Positions 8,548-17,116 of a stretch of 64,000 nt of DNA are shown in pieces. The stretch spans positions 124,001 through 188,000 of the forward strand of contig CALWBL010000002.1 of NCBI GenBank assembly GCA_944376065.1, in the 5' to 3' direction. Position 1 is the stretch's first letter; each line of letters opens with the position of its first letter. A model generated the notes under the pieces. The model was not told the origin of the DNA. It made no database searches and was given only the letters and a program-made list of their open reading frames with translations. The position numbers were made by a program, and so were the translations under genes. The DNA is from an uncultured Butyricicoccus sp. (GTDB lineage: Bacteria; Bacillota; Clostridia; Oscillospirales; Butyricicoccaceae).

Positions 8548-8578
8548 ATATAACGCACTGCCGTGCAGTGCGTTATAT
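8548..8578. other. Long perfect hairpin between tRNA-Gln and tRNA-His
   Basis: ATATAACGCACTG (8548-8560) pairs perfectly with CAGTGCGTTATAT (8566-8578) around a 5-base loop. Neither strand has a T-run straight after the stem, so it is not a standard intrinsic terminator. It may be an RNase processing site in the tRNA precursor or a weak terminator. The function is not shown. Confidence 0.6.
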
Positions 8579-8580
8579 TA

Positions 8581-8657
8581 TGGGGTGAGTAATGGGATTC
8601 GAACCCACGGCCTTCAGAGCCACAATCTGACGCTCTAACCAACTGAGCTATACCCAC
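8581..8657 (-). tRNA. tRNA-His(GTG)
   Basis: The anticodon loop TTGTGGC gives GTG. The acceptor GTGGGTA/TACTCAC carries discriminator C and an encoded CCA. Base 8658 supplies the extra G(-1) opposite C73 that marks tRNA-His. Confidence 0.95.
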
Positions 8658-8684
8658 CATATATAAAACTTGTGCAGAAAAATG

Positions 8685-8761
8685 TGGCGCGCCAGGAGGG
8701 ACTCGAACCCCCGGCCTACTGCTTAGAAGGCAGTTGCTCTATCCAGCTGAGCTACTGGCGC
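8685..8761 (-). tRNA. tRNA-Arg(TCT)
   Basis: 77 bases with perfect acceptor stem GCGCCAG/CTGGCGC, discriminator G and an encoded CCA. The anticodon loop CTTCTAA gives TCT. Confidence 0.96.
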
Positions 8762-8797
8762 ATAGGTTATCCCGACCTAGGAACAATCGATATCAAA

Positions 8798-8871
8798 TGG
8801 AGCGGGTGATGGGAATCGAACCCACGTGTTCAGCTTGGAAGGCTGACATTCTACCATTGAACTACACCCGC
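8798..8871 (-). tRNA. tRNA-Gly(TCC)
   Basis: 74 bases with perfect acceptor stem GCGGGTG/CACCCGC, discriminator T and an encoded CCA. The anticodon loop CTTCCAA gives TCC. It is first in the block and directly follows a strong promoter. Confidence 0.96.
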
Positions 8872-8901
8872 ATGATGTCGTGTGATTTCTGACACTCATA
8901 T

Positions 8902-8930
8902 ATATTAACAGCTGTTTGACCAAATGTCAA
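8902..8930 (-). promoter_or_regulatory. Promoter of the tRNA block
   Basis: On the minus strand TTGACA (8930-8925), a 17-base spacer and TAATAT (8907-8902), about 31 bases upstream of tRNA-Gly. It can drive Gly-Arg-His and onward. Confidence 0.85.
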
Positions 8931-8978
8931 CAATTTTTTTTATATTTTTTAAAAAACTTGTTGGAGTGTAAAGAAAGA

Positions 8979-9010
8979 AAAAGCTCGACCCGTGCGAAAG
9001 GTCGAGCCCT
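8979..9010 (-). terminator. Terminator of the ferredoxin gene
   Basis: On the minus strand GCTCGACC pairs with GGTCGAGC, followed by a T-rich tail. It lies 31 bases past the ferredoxin stop and ahead of the tRNA promoter. Confidence 0.88.
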
Positions 9011-9040
9011 TATCTTAAGTATTTTTAGTCCATCTAAGGA

Positions 9041-9211
9041 TTAGCCCTGAGAGATTGCACCTACTGGGCAACCACCTGCACAGGAACCGCAATCAACACA
9101 AGCGTCAGCGCTGATTTCGTACTTGCCGTCGCCCTCAGAGATAGCGCCTACTGGACACTCACCAGCACAAGCACCACAGCTAATACAAGCGTCAGAAATT
9201 ACGTATGCCAT
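9041..9211 (-). CDS. 2[4Fe-4S] clostridial-type ferredoxin
   Basis: Short soluble electron carrier of 56 residues. It contains the two classic cluster motifs CISCGACAGECP and CVDCGSCAGGCP, each CxxCxxCxxxCP, arranged as an internal duplication with PVGAIS after both. This is the size and layout of the ferredoxin that serves pyruvate:ferredoxin oxidoreductase and hydrogenase in clostridia. The ATG at 9211 follows GGAGGTG at ideal spacing. It has its own promoter (9243-9270) and terminator. Its codons are biased as for an abundant protein. Confidence 0.97.
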   Translation of the reverse strand: MAYVISDACISCGACAGECPVGAISEGDGKYEISADACVDCGSCAGGCPVGAISQG

Positions 9212-9242
9212 AAAAAGCACCTCCTCTAAAAATTACATTCTC

Positions 9243-9270
9243 ATTGTAACACAAGTTTTAAAAATTACAA
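9243..9270 (-). promoter_or_regulatory. Promoter of the ferredoxin gene
   Basis: On the minus strand TTGTAA (9270-9265), a 16-base spacer and TACAAT (9248-9243), about 32 bases upstream of the ATG. Confidence 0.65.
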
Positions 9271-9458
9271 GAGATTTTGTGCATGTTAGCCATTTGCAAC
9301 TTTATGTTAACGTAAGACAACTCACAAATTTAGCCTATATTACATAATAATATCAAAATTTATTGACAATATAATAAAAATCAAAAAAACTTAAAAAATG
9401 AGAATTAGTGAGTATTTAAGAGAAAACAAGAGATAATTTCAAATAACAAAAGAATAAT

Positions 9459-9475
9459 GGTCAGAAAAGGTCAAA
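9459..9475 (+). promoter_or_regulatory. CtsR operator, upstream box
   Basis: GGTCAGA, three bases, GGTCAAA. This matches the CtsR heptad direct repeat ([AG]GTCAAA, three bases, [AG]GTCAAA) with one mismatch in the first half. It lies just upstream of the -35 element at 9484. Confidence 0.8.
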
Positions 9476-9483
9476 AATAACAC

Positions 9484-9511
9484 TTGCAAATATTTTTTGT
9501 GGGTGTATAAT
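9484..9511 (+). promoter_or_regulatory. Sigma-A promoter of the ctsR operon
   Basis: TTGCAA (9484-9489), a 16-base spacer and a perfect TATAAT (9506-9511). It is bracketed by the two CtsR boxes. Confidence 0.8.
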
Positions 9512-9523
9512 AAAAGCATAAAA

Positions 9524-9540
9524 GGTCAAAGAAAGTCAAA
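9524..9540 (+). promoter_or_regulatory. CtsR operator, downstream box
   Basis: GGTCAAA, GAA, AGTCAAA: a perfect match to the CtsR direct-repeat operator, placed over the expected transcription start region. It predicts repression by the product of the first gene of this operon, relieved on heat shock. Confidence 0.92.
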
Positions 9541-9583
9541 GTCAGAAAGTATCAAGGTTTAAAATAGATTGGAGATGGTAAAG

Positions 9584-10036
9584 ATGAAAATGAGTGATAT
9601 GATTGCCGATTTTATCGGTGAGATGTTGCAAAGCGGTGGCGGTGTTGCTGAACTAAAACGCAGACAAGTCGCTGATAGGTTTTCATGTGTACCAAGTCAG
9701 GTGAATTACGTTATTGAAACTCGTTTTACACCAGAAAACGGTTATATAGTAGAAAGCCGTCGAGGAGGCGGTGGATATATACGAATTGTTCGCATGATGG
9801 ACGATAAACAGCGTACACTAGTAGAGGCAGCACGTGGAATTGGTGGAAGACTTACTCAAAACGATGCTGCTAGACTTACAAAAACCCTTGTTTCTGTGGG
9901 CCTTTTAAGTGTAAGAGAAGGTAAACTTCTTCTTTCATCTTGTTCTGATGGCTCACTTGCAGAAATTCCTAAAGATTATAGGGATAGCGTAAGGGCAAGT
10001 ATATTTAGGTGTGCAATACTTGGAATTGCCACTTAG
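9584..10036 (+). CDS. ctsR: Class III heat-shock repressor CtsR
   Basis: Dimeric repressor of clp genes, 150 residues, normal length. The N-terminal winged helix-turn-helix carries the family's conserved segments: KRRQVADRFSCVPSQVNYV, and the glycine-rich wing ESRRGGGGYIRI, which contacts DNA and acts as the thermosensor; its arginine is the site that McsB phosphorylates in other Firmicutes. The C-terminal four-helix domain follows. The start is ATG 9584, nine bases after GGAG; an upstream TTG (9569) and ATG (9575) overlap that site. It is the first gene of ctsR-mcsA-mcsB-clpC and autoregulated through the boxes at 9459-9475 and 9524-9540. Confidence 0.96.
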   Translation: MKMSDMIADFIGEMLQSGGGVAELKRRQVADRFSCVPSQVNYVIETRFTPENGYIVESRRGGGGYIRIVRMMDDKQRTLVEAARGIGGRLTQNDAARLTKTLVSVGLLSVREGKLLLSSCSDGSLAEIPKDYRDSVRASIFRCAILGIAT

Positions 10037-10093
10037 TAAATACTATAAGTAATATAATTACAAACTGTTATAATTATGAAAGGAAGATGTCTT

Positions 10094-10618
10094 ATGTTAT
10101 GTCAACATTGTGGTAAAAATCAAGCAACTACATTTTATAAAGAAAATATAAATGGTCAAACAAAACAACTCGCTCTGTGTCCTCAATGTGCAGCAGAGCT
10201 GACTGGTGAAACTCCAACATTCGGTTCGTTATTTAATTCATCATTTTGGAACGATGATTTCTTTAAAGACCCATTTAGCACATGGGGAAGTTCACTTTTT
10301 TCATCACCTAAACAGGCAATCAGCGGCGGTAGACGCTGCAACACCTGCGGCATGACTGAGAGCGAACTTCGCAGAACTGGCAGAGCTGGTTGTGGTGATT
10401 GTTATAATAGTTTCAGTGATATCCTTCTTCCTTATATAAAGAAACTGCATGGAGCTGCTGCTCATGTTGGTACAGCACCCAAACAGGTCGAGCAAAGCAA
10501 AAACCCGCTTGATGAATTAAAGACCCGTCTTTCTGATGCTGTTAAAAGTGAAAATTATGAGGAGGCAGCTAAGTTAAGAGATGAAATCCGCAGACAGGAG
10601 GGTGAACAAAATGGCTGA
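10094..10618 (+). CDS. mcsA: McsA, activator of the protein-arginine kinase McsB
   Basis: Zinc-binding adaptor of 174 residues that stimulates McsB. It has paired cysteine motifs: CQHC near the N-terminus with CPQC about 25 residues on, then CNTC with CGDC. A C-terminal UVR motif (LSDAVKSENYEEAAKLRDEI) is of the kind that binds ClpC. The start is ATG 10094, eight bases after GGAAG; the earlier in-frame ATG at 10076 precedes that site. The final 8 bases overlap mcsB, which implies translational coupling. Confidence 0.95.
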   Translation: MLCQHCGKNQATTFYKENINGQTKQLALCPQCAAELTGETPTFGSLFNSSFWNDDFFKDPFSTWGSSLFSSPKQAISGGRRCNTCGMTESELRRTGRAGCGDCYNSFSDILLPYIKKLHGAAAHVGTAPKQVEQSKNPLDELKTRLSDAVKSENYEEAAKLRDEIRRQEGEQNG

Positions 10619-11618
10619 GTTTGAATTTCATGGCGGGTTTGCAGAACTTGCTGTAAGCACAAGAGTGCGTCTTGCAAGAAACTTTAAGGGCTATACTTAT
10701 AGAGATTTAACCGCTGAAAAGCAAAAGGAAATTGCAGATAAAATATATAATGCAATAAATGCAGCTCCTGCAATAGCTAAACAGTTCACATTTTCTGAAA
10801 TAAAGGCAGGTTCAGAAGATGCTCTATCTAAGGTCGAAACCCATCAAATTTCACCAGAGCTTGCACAAAATGGCGGTTATTTAATCGCAACCGAAAATGG
10901 TGGTGTAAGTATTATGATAGGCGAAGAAGACCATATGCGTTTACAAGTTATGGGCAGTGGTCTTTGTCCTAAAGAATGTATGCAGGAGGCAAGCCGACTT
11001 GCATCGCTCATTGAGTCACAAATTCCAATGGATTATGATAAAAACTTAGGCTATTTGACCGCATGTCCAAGCAATATTGGCACCGGTCTTAGAGCATCAG
11101 TAATGCTGCATTTGCCTATGCTGGAACGTGCAGGAGGTATTTCTGAGCTTTTGAATGCAGCAGGCAGACAGGGTTTTACCGTTCGTGGTGCTTATGGTGA
11201 AGGCTCTCGAGCAGTTGGGGGTTTCTATCAACTATCAAATCAGATAACACTTGGCATTTCAGAAGATAATATTATAGAAAAACTGATTGAGATTTGCACA
11301 GAGGTTATAGAAAAAGAAAAAAATCTGCGTCATAGAGTATCAAGTCAGCATGAGTTAGAACTAACAGATGGGGTTTGTCGTGCAGTTGGCACACTCAAAA
11401 ACGCTCGTCAAATTCAAACTAATGAGGCTATTGACTGTCTAAGTCAAATTTTAATTGGTATTTCCATGAAATATTTGCAGGGTGTAAGCCCAGAAGATAT
11501 ATGGAAAACTGAGCAGAGAATACAGCCAGCTGTTTTAGGAGGAACAACAAATGAGCGTGATAAAAAACGTGCAGATATCCTCAGAAATTTAACAAAACCA
11601 CTTGAAATTATCATTTAA
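10611..11618 (+). CDS. mcsB: McsB protein-arginine kinase
   Basis: Phosphagen-kinase-fold enzyme of 335 residues that phosphorylates arginines on CtsR and on damaged proteins, marking them for ClpCP. The ATP-guanido phosphotransferase domain is complete: STRVRLARN near the N-terminus, the CPSNIGTGLRASVMLHLP active-site segment with the conserved Cys-Pro-Ser, and the nucleotide-binding region RQGFTVRGAYGEGS. The start is ATG 10611, preceded by AGGAGGG and overlapping the mcsA stop; an upstream in-frame start at 10581 lies inside mcsA and lacks a ribosome site. It is the third gene of the operon. Confidence 0.96.
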   Translation: MAEFEFHGGFAELAVSTRVRLARNFKGYTYRDLTAEKQKEIADKIYNAINAAPAIAKQFTFSEIKAGSEDALSKVETHQISPELAQNGGYLIATENGGVSIMIGEEDHMRLQVMGSGLCPKECMQEASRLASLIESQIPMDYDKNLGYLTACPSNIGTGLRASVMLHLPMLERAGGISELLNAAGRQGFTVRGAYGEGSRAVGGFYQLSNQITLGISEDNIIEKLIEICTEVIEKEKNLRHRVSSQHELELTDGVCRAVGTLKNARQIQTNEAIDCLSQILIGISMKYLQGVSPEDIWKTEQRIQPAVLGGTTNERDKKRADILRNLTKPLEIII

Positions 11619-11665
11619 AATTATAGATATATTGTTTAATCGCAAATGAAAGGAGCGAATGACTT

Positions 11666-14122
11666 ATGTTTTTTAGAAATAGATTTACACAACGTGCAGA
11701 ACAGGCTTTACAGCTAGCTAGACAGACCGCAGGTGAACTTGGTCATAGTTATGTAGGTTCAGAGCATCTGCTTGTAGGTCTTGCAAAAGAGCAAGATGGC
11801 ATGGCAGGTAAAATGCTTGACCAGTTTGGTGCAACTCCAGAAAAAATCATAGATGAAATCGAAAAAATAACTGGTAAAGGAACACCAGACCAGAATGCAC
11901 CACAGGGTTTAACCCCTCGCACAAAGAAAATTATTGAGCTAGCAGTTATAACTGCTAGTCAGCTAGGTGTAAATTATGTGGGAACTGAGCATCTTTTAAT
12001 GGGGCTTATAAGAGAAGGCGAAAATGTTGCACTTCAAGTTTTAAATTCTCTTGATGTAGATGTTCAGAAGTTATATTCTTCACTTGTCGATGCGGTTGGT
12101 GGATCTGATGATGATGTAACAATGTCACAATCTGGAGAGCAAAACGCAAACAAAGCTAAAAAAGGGAACACCAAAACCATTGAAAAATATGGTAAGGATT
12201 TGACCAAGGCTGCAAAAGAAGGTAAACTTGACCCTGTAATCGGTAGAAAAGACGAAATTGACAGAGTAATTCAGATTCTTTCACGCAGAACAAAGAATAA
12301 CCCTGCTCTTATTGGTGACCCTGGTGTTGGTAAAACCGCTATTGCAGAAGGTTTGGCTCAGAAGATTGTATCCGGTGACGTACCAGAGACATTGGCTAAA
12401 AAGCGTATTATTGCACTTGATTTAACTGGAATGATTGCTGGAACTAAATATCGTGGTGAGTTTGAGGAACGCATTAAAAGTGTACTTGAAGAACTGCAAA
12501 ACGCAAAAGATGTAATTTTGTTCATTGATGAGCTGCATATTATCGTTGGTGCTGGCGCGGCTGAGGGTGCAGTAGATGCTGCAAATATTCTAAAGCCTGC
12601 TCTTGCAAGAGGTGAAATCCAAGTTATTGGTGCAACTACACTTGATGAATACCGCAAGCATATTGAAAAGGATTCCGCTCTTGAAAGAAGATTCCAGCCT
12701 GTAACAATAGGTGAGCCAAGCCCAGAAGATGCAATCGAAATATTAAAGGGCTTGCGTGACAGATATGAGGCACATCATAGAATTAGAATTTCTGATGATG
12801 CTATTAAATCAGCTGTAAAACTGAGTGTGCGTTATATTTCCGGCAGACAACTGCCAGATAAGGCTATTGACCTTGTTGATGAGGCTTGTTCTCGTGTTCG
12901 CATGAAGAATATGACCCCACCAAACAACTTAAAAACCCTTGAAGATGAGCTAAAGAGCATTTCTGCTCATAAGGAAGAGGCTGTAAAGGCTCAAGATTAT
13001 GAACAGGCTGCAAAACTGCGTGACGACGAGAATGCTAAAAAGTCTGAAATTGAAAAAGAGCGCAAGACTTGGGAAAGTAAGAACACTCAATCTGACGGAG
13101 AGGTTACAGAACAGGATATTGCAGAAGTAATTGCAAGCTGGACTGGTATTCCTGCAGCAAGAATAACCGAGGATGAGGGCGAACGCTTACTTCATCTTGA
13201 AGACACTCTGCATGAACGTGTTATCGGTCAAGATGAGGCAGTAACCGCTGTGGCTAAGGCTATTCGTCGTGGCAGAGTGGGACTAAGAGACCCAAAACGT
13301 CCAATCGGCTCCTTTGTATTCCTTGGACCAACTGGTGTTGGTAAAACTGAGCTGTGTAAAACTCTTGCAGAAGCACTTTTTGGCGATGAAAATGCAATGA
13401 TTCGTGTTGATATGTCCGAATATATGGAAAAACACAGTGTTGCTCGTCTTATTGGTTCACCTCCAGGATATGTTGGCTATGAAGAAGGTGGTCAGCTAAC
13501 CGAAAAAGTACGCAGAAAACCTTATTCTGTAATTTTGCTTGATGAGATTGAAAAAGCTCACCCTGATGTATTTAATCTTCTGCTTCAAATACTTGAAGAT
13601 GGTGTATTAACTGATGGTCAGGGTAGAAAAGTAGATTTTAAAAATACAGTTGTTATTATGACATCTAATATTGGTGCTCATAAAATCACTGGTCAGGGCA
13701 GAAAATCGCTTGGTTTTGCTGAGGGTGAACAGCAACAAAAGGATCAGAACTTTGAGCAGATTAAGCAAGAAGTTATGACAGAGCTAAAACAGGCATTTAG
13801 ACCGGAGCTTTTAAACCGTATTGATGAAATTATTGTGTTCCATAGACTAAATGAGGAAGAAATCCAAAAGATTGCAGAAGGTATGCTTAAAAATGTTGCA
13901 CAACGCATGCAGGATATGGAAATTAAACTTGATTGGACAGATGGTGCTAAAAAGCATCTTGCAAAGGTTGGTTTTGACCCTGTTTATGGTGCAAGACCAC
14001 TGCGCCGAGCTATTCAGTCGCAGGTTGAAGATTTAGTAGCTGAGGAATTTTTAAGCGGCAAGATTAAAAGAGGTCAAAGCGTAACACTTGATGAAGAAAA
14101 TGAAAAACTAATACTAAAATAA
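11666..14122 (+). CDS. clpC: ATP-dependent Clp protease ATPase subunit ClpC
   Basis: Hexameric AAA+ unfoldase of 818 residues, full length, that delivers proteins to ClpP. It contains two N-terminal Clp repeats (about 1-145), a first AAA domain with Walker A GDPGVGKT (about 217) and Walker B ILFIDELH (about 287), a UVR/middle-domain motif around 425-460 (VKAQDYEQAAKLRD), and a second AAA domain with GPTGVGKT (about 555). The UVR middle domain separates it from ClpA and ClpB. AAAGGAG lies 10 bases before the ATG. It ends the ctsR operon and is closed by a terminator. clpP is not in the window. Confidence 0.98.
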   Translation: MFFRNRFTQRAEQALQLARQTAGELGHSYVGSEHLLVGLAKEQDGMAGKMLDQFGATPEKIIDEIEKITGKGTPDQNAPQGLTPRTKKIIELAVITASQLGVNYVGTEHLLMGLIREGENVALQVLNSLDVDVQKLYSSLVDAVGGSDDDVTMSQSGEQNANKAKKGNTKTIEKYGKDLTKAAKEGKLDPVIGRKDEIDRVIQILSRRTKNNPALIGDPGVGKTAIAEGLAQKIVSGDVPETLAKKRIIALDLTGMIAGTKYRGEFEERIKSVLEELQNAKDVILFIDELHIIVGAGAAEGAVDAANILKPALARGEIQVIGATTLDEYRKHIEKDSALERRFQPVTIGEPSPEDAIEILKGLRDRYEAHHRIRISDDAIKSAVKLSVRYISGRQLPDKAIDLVDEACSRVRMKNMTPPNNLKTLEDELKSISAHKEEAVKAQDYEQAAKLRDDENAKKSEIEKERKTWESKNTQSDGEVTEQDIAEVIASWTGIPAARITEDEGERLLHLEDTLHERVIGQDEAVTAVAKAIRRGRVGLRDPKRPIGSFVFLGPTGVGKTELCKTLAEALFGDENAMIRVDMSEYMEKHSVARLIGSPPGYVGYEEGGQLTEKVRRKPYSVILLDEIEKAHPDVFNLLLQILEDGVLTDGQGRKVDFKNTVVIMTSNIGAHKITGQGRKSLGFAEGEQQQKDQNFEQIKQEVMTELKQAFRPELLNRIDEIIVFHRLNEEEIQKIAEGMLKNVAQRMQDMEIKLDWTDGAKKHLAKVGFDPVYGARPLRRAIQSQVEDLVAEEFLSGKIKRGQSVTLDEENEKLILK

Positions 14123-14137
14123 TGTCATGAAAGTATA

Positions 14138-14176
14138 TAAAGCGAGTCATCTATTTGATATGGCTCGCTTTATAAT
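14138..14176 (+). terminator. Terminator of the ctsR operon
   Basis: AAAGCGAGTCAT (14139-14150) pairs with ATGGCTCGCTTT (14160-14171) with one G-T pair, followed by a T-rich tail. Confidence 0.85.
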
Positions 14177-14262
14177 ATTTCCTAAACTTAATATTTTTGA
14201 CAAATATATATGATAAAATTATTGTATAAATCATACAAATCTAACCGGTTAAAAAAAGTCAT

Positions 14263-14313
14263 TTTACCGATATGGCAATTTATTTGTGAATATGTTATAA
14301 TTATTACGGTAAA
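14263..14313 (+). promoter_or_regulatory. ppdK promoter with flanking inverted repeats
   Basis: TGGCAA (14273-14278), 17 bases, TATAAT (14296-14301). The promoter is bracketed by an inverted pair, TTTACCG (14263-14269) and CGGTAAA (14307-14313). A related palindromic AACCGGTT lies just upstream at about 14243. The arrangement looks like an operator over the promoter, but the regulator is unknown. Confidence 0.5.
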
Positions 14314-14368
14314 TGAATAGGATATTTAGATGAAACGCTACAAAGCACGAAACGGAGGAACCCTAGCA

Positions 14369-16996
14369 ATGAAGAAGTTTGTGTATCTGTTTTCTGAAGG
14401 TAATGGCGGCATGAGAGAGCTGCTTGGCGGAAAGGGTGCTAACCTTGCTGAAATGACAAGCCTTGGTATGCCTGTTCCACAGGGCTTTACTATTACAACT
14501 GAGGCTTGTACTCGTTATTATCAGGATGGAAAAACTATTTATCCAGATATTCAGGAACAGATTATTGAATATTTAGATAAACTTGAAAAAATCACAGGCA
14601 AAACACTTGGTGACCCGGCACGTCCGCTGCTTGTTTCTGTTCGCTCTGGTGCTCGTGCGTCTATGCCTGGTATGATGGATACTATCCTTAACCTTGGAAT
14701 GAATGATAAAATCTGCAAGGCTATTGAAACCCTGACTGATAACCCTCGCTTTGCTCGTGATAGCTACCGTAGGTTTATTCAGATGTTCTCCGATGTTGTT
14801 ATGGAGCTGCCGAAATCATCTTTTGAACAGTTTATTGATGAAATTAAGGAGAAAAAGGGAGTTAAACTAGATAATGAACTTGATGCAGATGATATGTCAG
14901 AGCTTATTGATATGTTTAAAGCCCATTATAAAAAATCTCTTGGTCATGATTTCCCTGAGGACCCTAAGCAGCAGCTTATGGAGGCAGTTCGCGCTGTATT
15001 TCGTTCATGGGATAACCCACGAGCTAACACTTATCGCCGTATGAATGATATTCCTCATTCTTGGGGTACTGCTGTAAATGTTCAGTCAATGGTTTTTGGT
15101 AATATGGGCGAAACATCTGGTACAGGTGTTGCATTCACCCGCAACCCATCAACTGGAGAAAAGAAATTATATGGCGAATTTCTTATGAACGCTCAGGGTG
15201 AAGATGTTGTTGCTGGCATCCGTACACCTCAGCCAATTTCCGCTCTTGCTGATACTATGCCAGAAGTTTATCAGCAGTTTGTTGATATTTCTGGAACGCT
15301 CGAAGAACACTATGGCGACATGCAGGATATGGAGTTCACCATCGAAAATGGTAAACTATATATGCTCCAAACCCGCAATGGTAAACGTACAGCTCAAGCT
15401 GCTCTGAAAATCGCTGTTGATTTGGTTGATGAAGGCGTTTGCACAAAAGAGCAAGCTATGATGAAAGTAGAACCTAAACAGTTAGATGCATTGCTCCACC
15501 CAACTTTCGTTCCTACGGCTTTGAAAGCAGCCACCCCTATAACAAGCGGTCTGCCAGCATCACCAGGTGCGGCTTGTGGTGCAGTTTATTTCACTGCTGA
15601 TGATGCAGCTAAAGCCCATAAAACAGGTGAAAAAGTTGTTCTTGTGCGTCAAGAAACATCTCCAGAAGATATAGATGGTATGGCGGTTTCTGAGGGCATT
15701 ATGACCGCTCGTGGTGGAATGACATCTCATGCGGCTGTTGTTGCTCGTGGTATGGGTACTTGCTGCGTTGCTGGTGTAAATGGCATTAAAGTAAATGAAA
15801 TTGAAAAAACTCTGAATTTTAATGATGGCACTGTTGTTCATGAGGGTGAGTTTATTTCACTTGATGGCTCAACTGGTAATGTTTATATTGGTAAGATTGA
15901 CACTCAAGAGGCTGAACTTACAGGCGATTTTGGTCGCTTTATGGGGTGGGCTGATGAGATTCGTCAGCTGCATGTACGCACAAACGGCGATACACCAAGA
16001 GATGCAGCTCAGGCTCGTAAGTTTGGTGCAGAGGGCATTGGTCTTTGCCGCACAGAGCATATGTTCTTTGAGCCAGAACGCATTAAAGCTGTTCGTGAAA
16101 TGATTGTTTCCGAAAACGTACAGCAGCGTAAAGCAGCCCTTGCTAAGATTCTGCTTATGCAGAGAAGTGATTTCGAGGCTATTTATCGCGCCATGGGCGG
16201 TATGCCTGTAACAATCAGATTGCTTGACCCTCCTCTGCATGAATTCCTGCCACAAGAAGATGAGGATATCCATGAACTAGCTAATGAAATGGGTATTACT
16301 TTTGAAAAGCTCAAAGGTATTGTTCAGAATTTACACGAATTTAACCCTATGCTCGGTACTCGTGGCTGTCGTCTTGATGTGCTTTATCCAGAAATTGCTG
16401 AAATGCAAACAGAGGCTATTATTTCCGCGGCAATAAATGTAAGCAAAGCTGATGGATTAAACATTGTGCCGGAAATTATGGTTCCTCTGGTTTCTGAAAT
16501 AAATGAGCTTCGATATGTAAAGAAAACTATTAAGGCTAAGGCTGATGAACTTATTGAGCAATCGGGAATCAAGATGAAGTATATGATAGGAACAATGATT
16601 GAAACCCCAAGAGCGGCTGTGACTGCGGACGAAATCGCAACCGAGGCTGAATTTTTCTCATTTGGTACAAATGACTTAACTCAGATGACATATGGTTTCT
16701 CACGCGACGACGTTGGTAAAATCTTAGACACATACTTTGAAAAGAAGATTCTTGAGTCTGACCCATTTGCTCGTCTTGACCAAAACGGAGTTGGTAAGCT
16801 CGTTAAATATGCAGTTGAAAACGGTAAGAAAACTCGTCCGGATATTAAACTTGGCATATGCGGTGAGCATGGCGGAGACCTTTCTTCTGTTGAATTTTGC
16901 CATAATGTAGGACTGAATTATGTTTCCTGTTCTCCATTTAGAGTGCCAATAGCAAGACTTGCTGCGGCACAGGCAGCTGTAAAAAATCCACGCTGA
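14369..16996 (+). CDS. ppdK: Pyruvate, phosphate dikinase
   Basis: Interconverts pyruvate + ATP + Pi with phosphoenolpyruvate + AMP + PPi in the cytosol; in anaerobes it often runs in glycolysis as a pyruvate kinase substitute or in gluconeogenesis. The 875 residues match the usual length (about 875). The N-terminal ATP-grasp domain contains GGKGANLAEM and VSVRSGARASMPGMMDT. The swivelling phosphohistidine domain has GGMTSHAAVVARGMG, with the catalytic histidine at about 454. The C-terminal TIM barrel has the PEP-binding GLCRTEHMFF, GTNDLTQMTYG and the terminal CGEHGGD. The start is ATG 14369, ten bases after GGAGG; an in-frame ATG at 14330 lacks a ribosome site. Confidence 0.97.
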   Translation: MKKFVYLFSEGNGGMRELLGGKGANLAEMTSLGMPVPQGFTITTEACTRYYQDGKTIYPDIQEQIIEYLDKLEKITGKTLGDPARPLLVSVRSGARASMPGMMDTILNLGMNDKICKAIETLTDNPRFARDSYRRFIQMFSDVVMELPKSSFEQFIDEIKEKKGVKLDNELDADDMSELIDMFKAHYKKSLGHDFPEDPKQQLMEAVRAVFRSWDNPRANTYRRMNDIPHSWGTAVNVQSMVFGNMGETSGTGVAFTRNPSTGEKKLYGEFLMNAQGEDVVAGIRTPQPISALADTMPEVYQQFVDISGTLEEHYGDMQDMEFTIENGKLYMLQTRNGKRTAQAALKIAVDLVDEGVCTKEQAMMKVEPKQLDALLHPTFVPTALKAATPITSGLPASPGAACGAVYFTADDAAKAHKTGEKVVLVRQETSPEDIDGMAVSEGIMTARGGMTSHAAVVARGMGTCCVAGVNGIKVNEIEKTLNFNDGTVVHEGEFISLDGSTGNVYIGKIDTQEAELTGDFGRFMGWADEIRQLHVRTNGDTPRDAAQARKFGAEGIGLCRTEHMFFEPERIKAVREMIVSENVQQRKAALAKILLMQRSDFEAIYRAMGGMPVTIRLLDPPLHEFLPQEDEDIHELANEMGITFEKLKGIVQNLHEFNPMLGTRGCRLDVLYPEIAEMQTEAIISAAINVSKADGLNIVPEIMVPLVSEINELRYVKKTIKAKADELIEQSGIKMKYMIGTMIETPRAAVTADEIATEAEFFSFGTNDLTQMTYGFSRDDVGKILDTYFEKKILESDPFARLDQNGVGKLVKYAVENGKKTRPDIKLGICGEHGGDLSSVEFCHNVGLNYVSCSPFRVPIARLAAAQAAVKNPR

Positions 16997-17005
16997 TTTA
17001 TATAT

Positions 17006-17046
17006 TTTCCCCTGATATACATTATATATCGGGGGAATTTTTTTGT
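17006..17046 (+). terminator. Terminator after ppdK
   Basis: TTCCCCTGATATA pairs with TATATCGGGGGAA and is followed by TTTTTTT. Confidence 0.9.
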
Positions 17047-17087
17047 TTGCGTAATGTTACATAAATGTTTCAGATTCAAAAAATATC

Positions 17088-17116
17088 TTGACCAAAAAAC
17101 ACTGTCGTGATAGACT
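17088..17116 (+). promoter_or_regulatory. Promoter of the S-layer gene
   Basis: TTGACC (17088-17093), an exact 17-base spacer and TAGACT (17111-17116), about 75 bases upstream of the ATG. This leaves a leader of about 65 bases. Confidence 0.65.

Noticed and set aside
9123..9347. Plus-strand frame of 74 codons over the ferredoxin
   Set aside because: It is antisense to the clear 2[4Fe-4S] ferredoxin with its own promoter, ribosome site and terminator on the minus strand.
15560..16273. Several minus-strand frames opposite ppdK
   Set aside because: They are overlapping shadows of a complete, well-conserved enzyme gene, with no ribosome sites or recognisable products.
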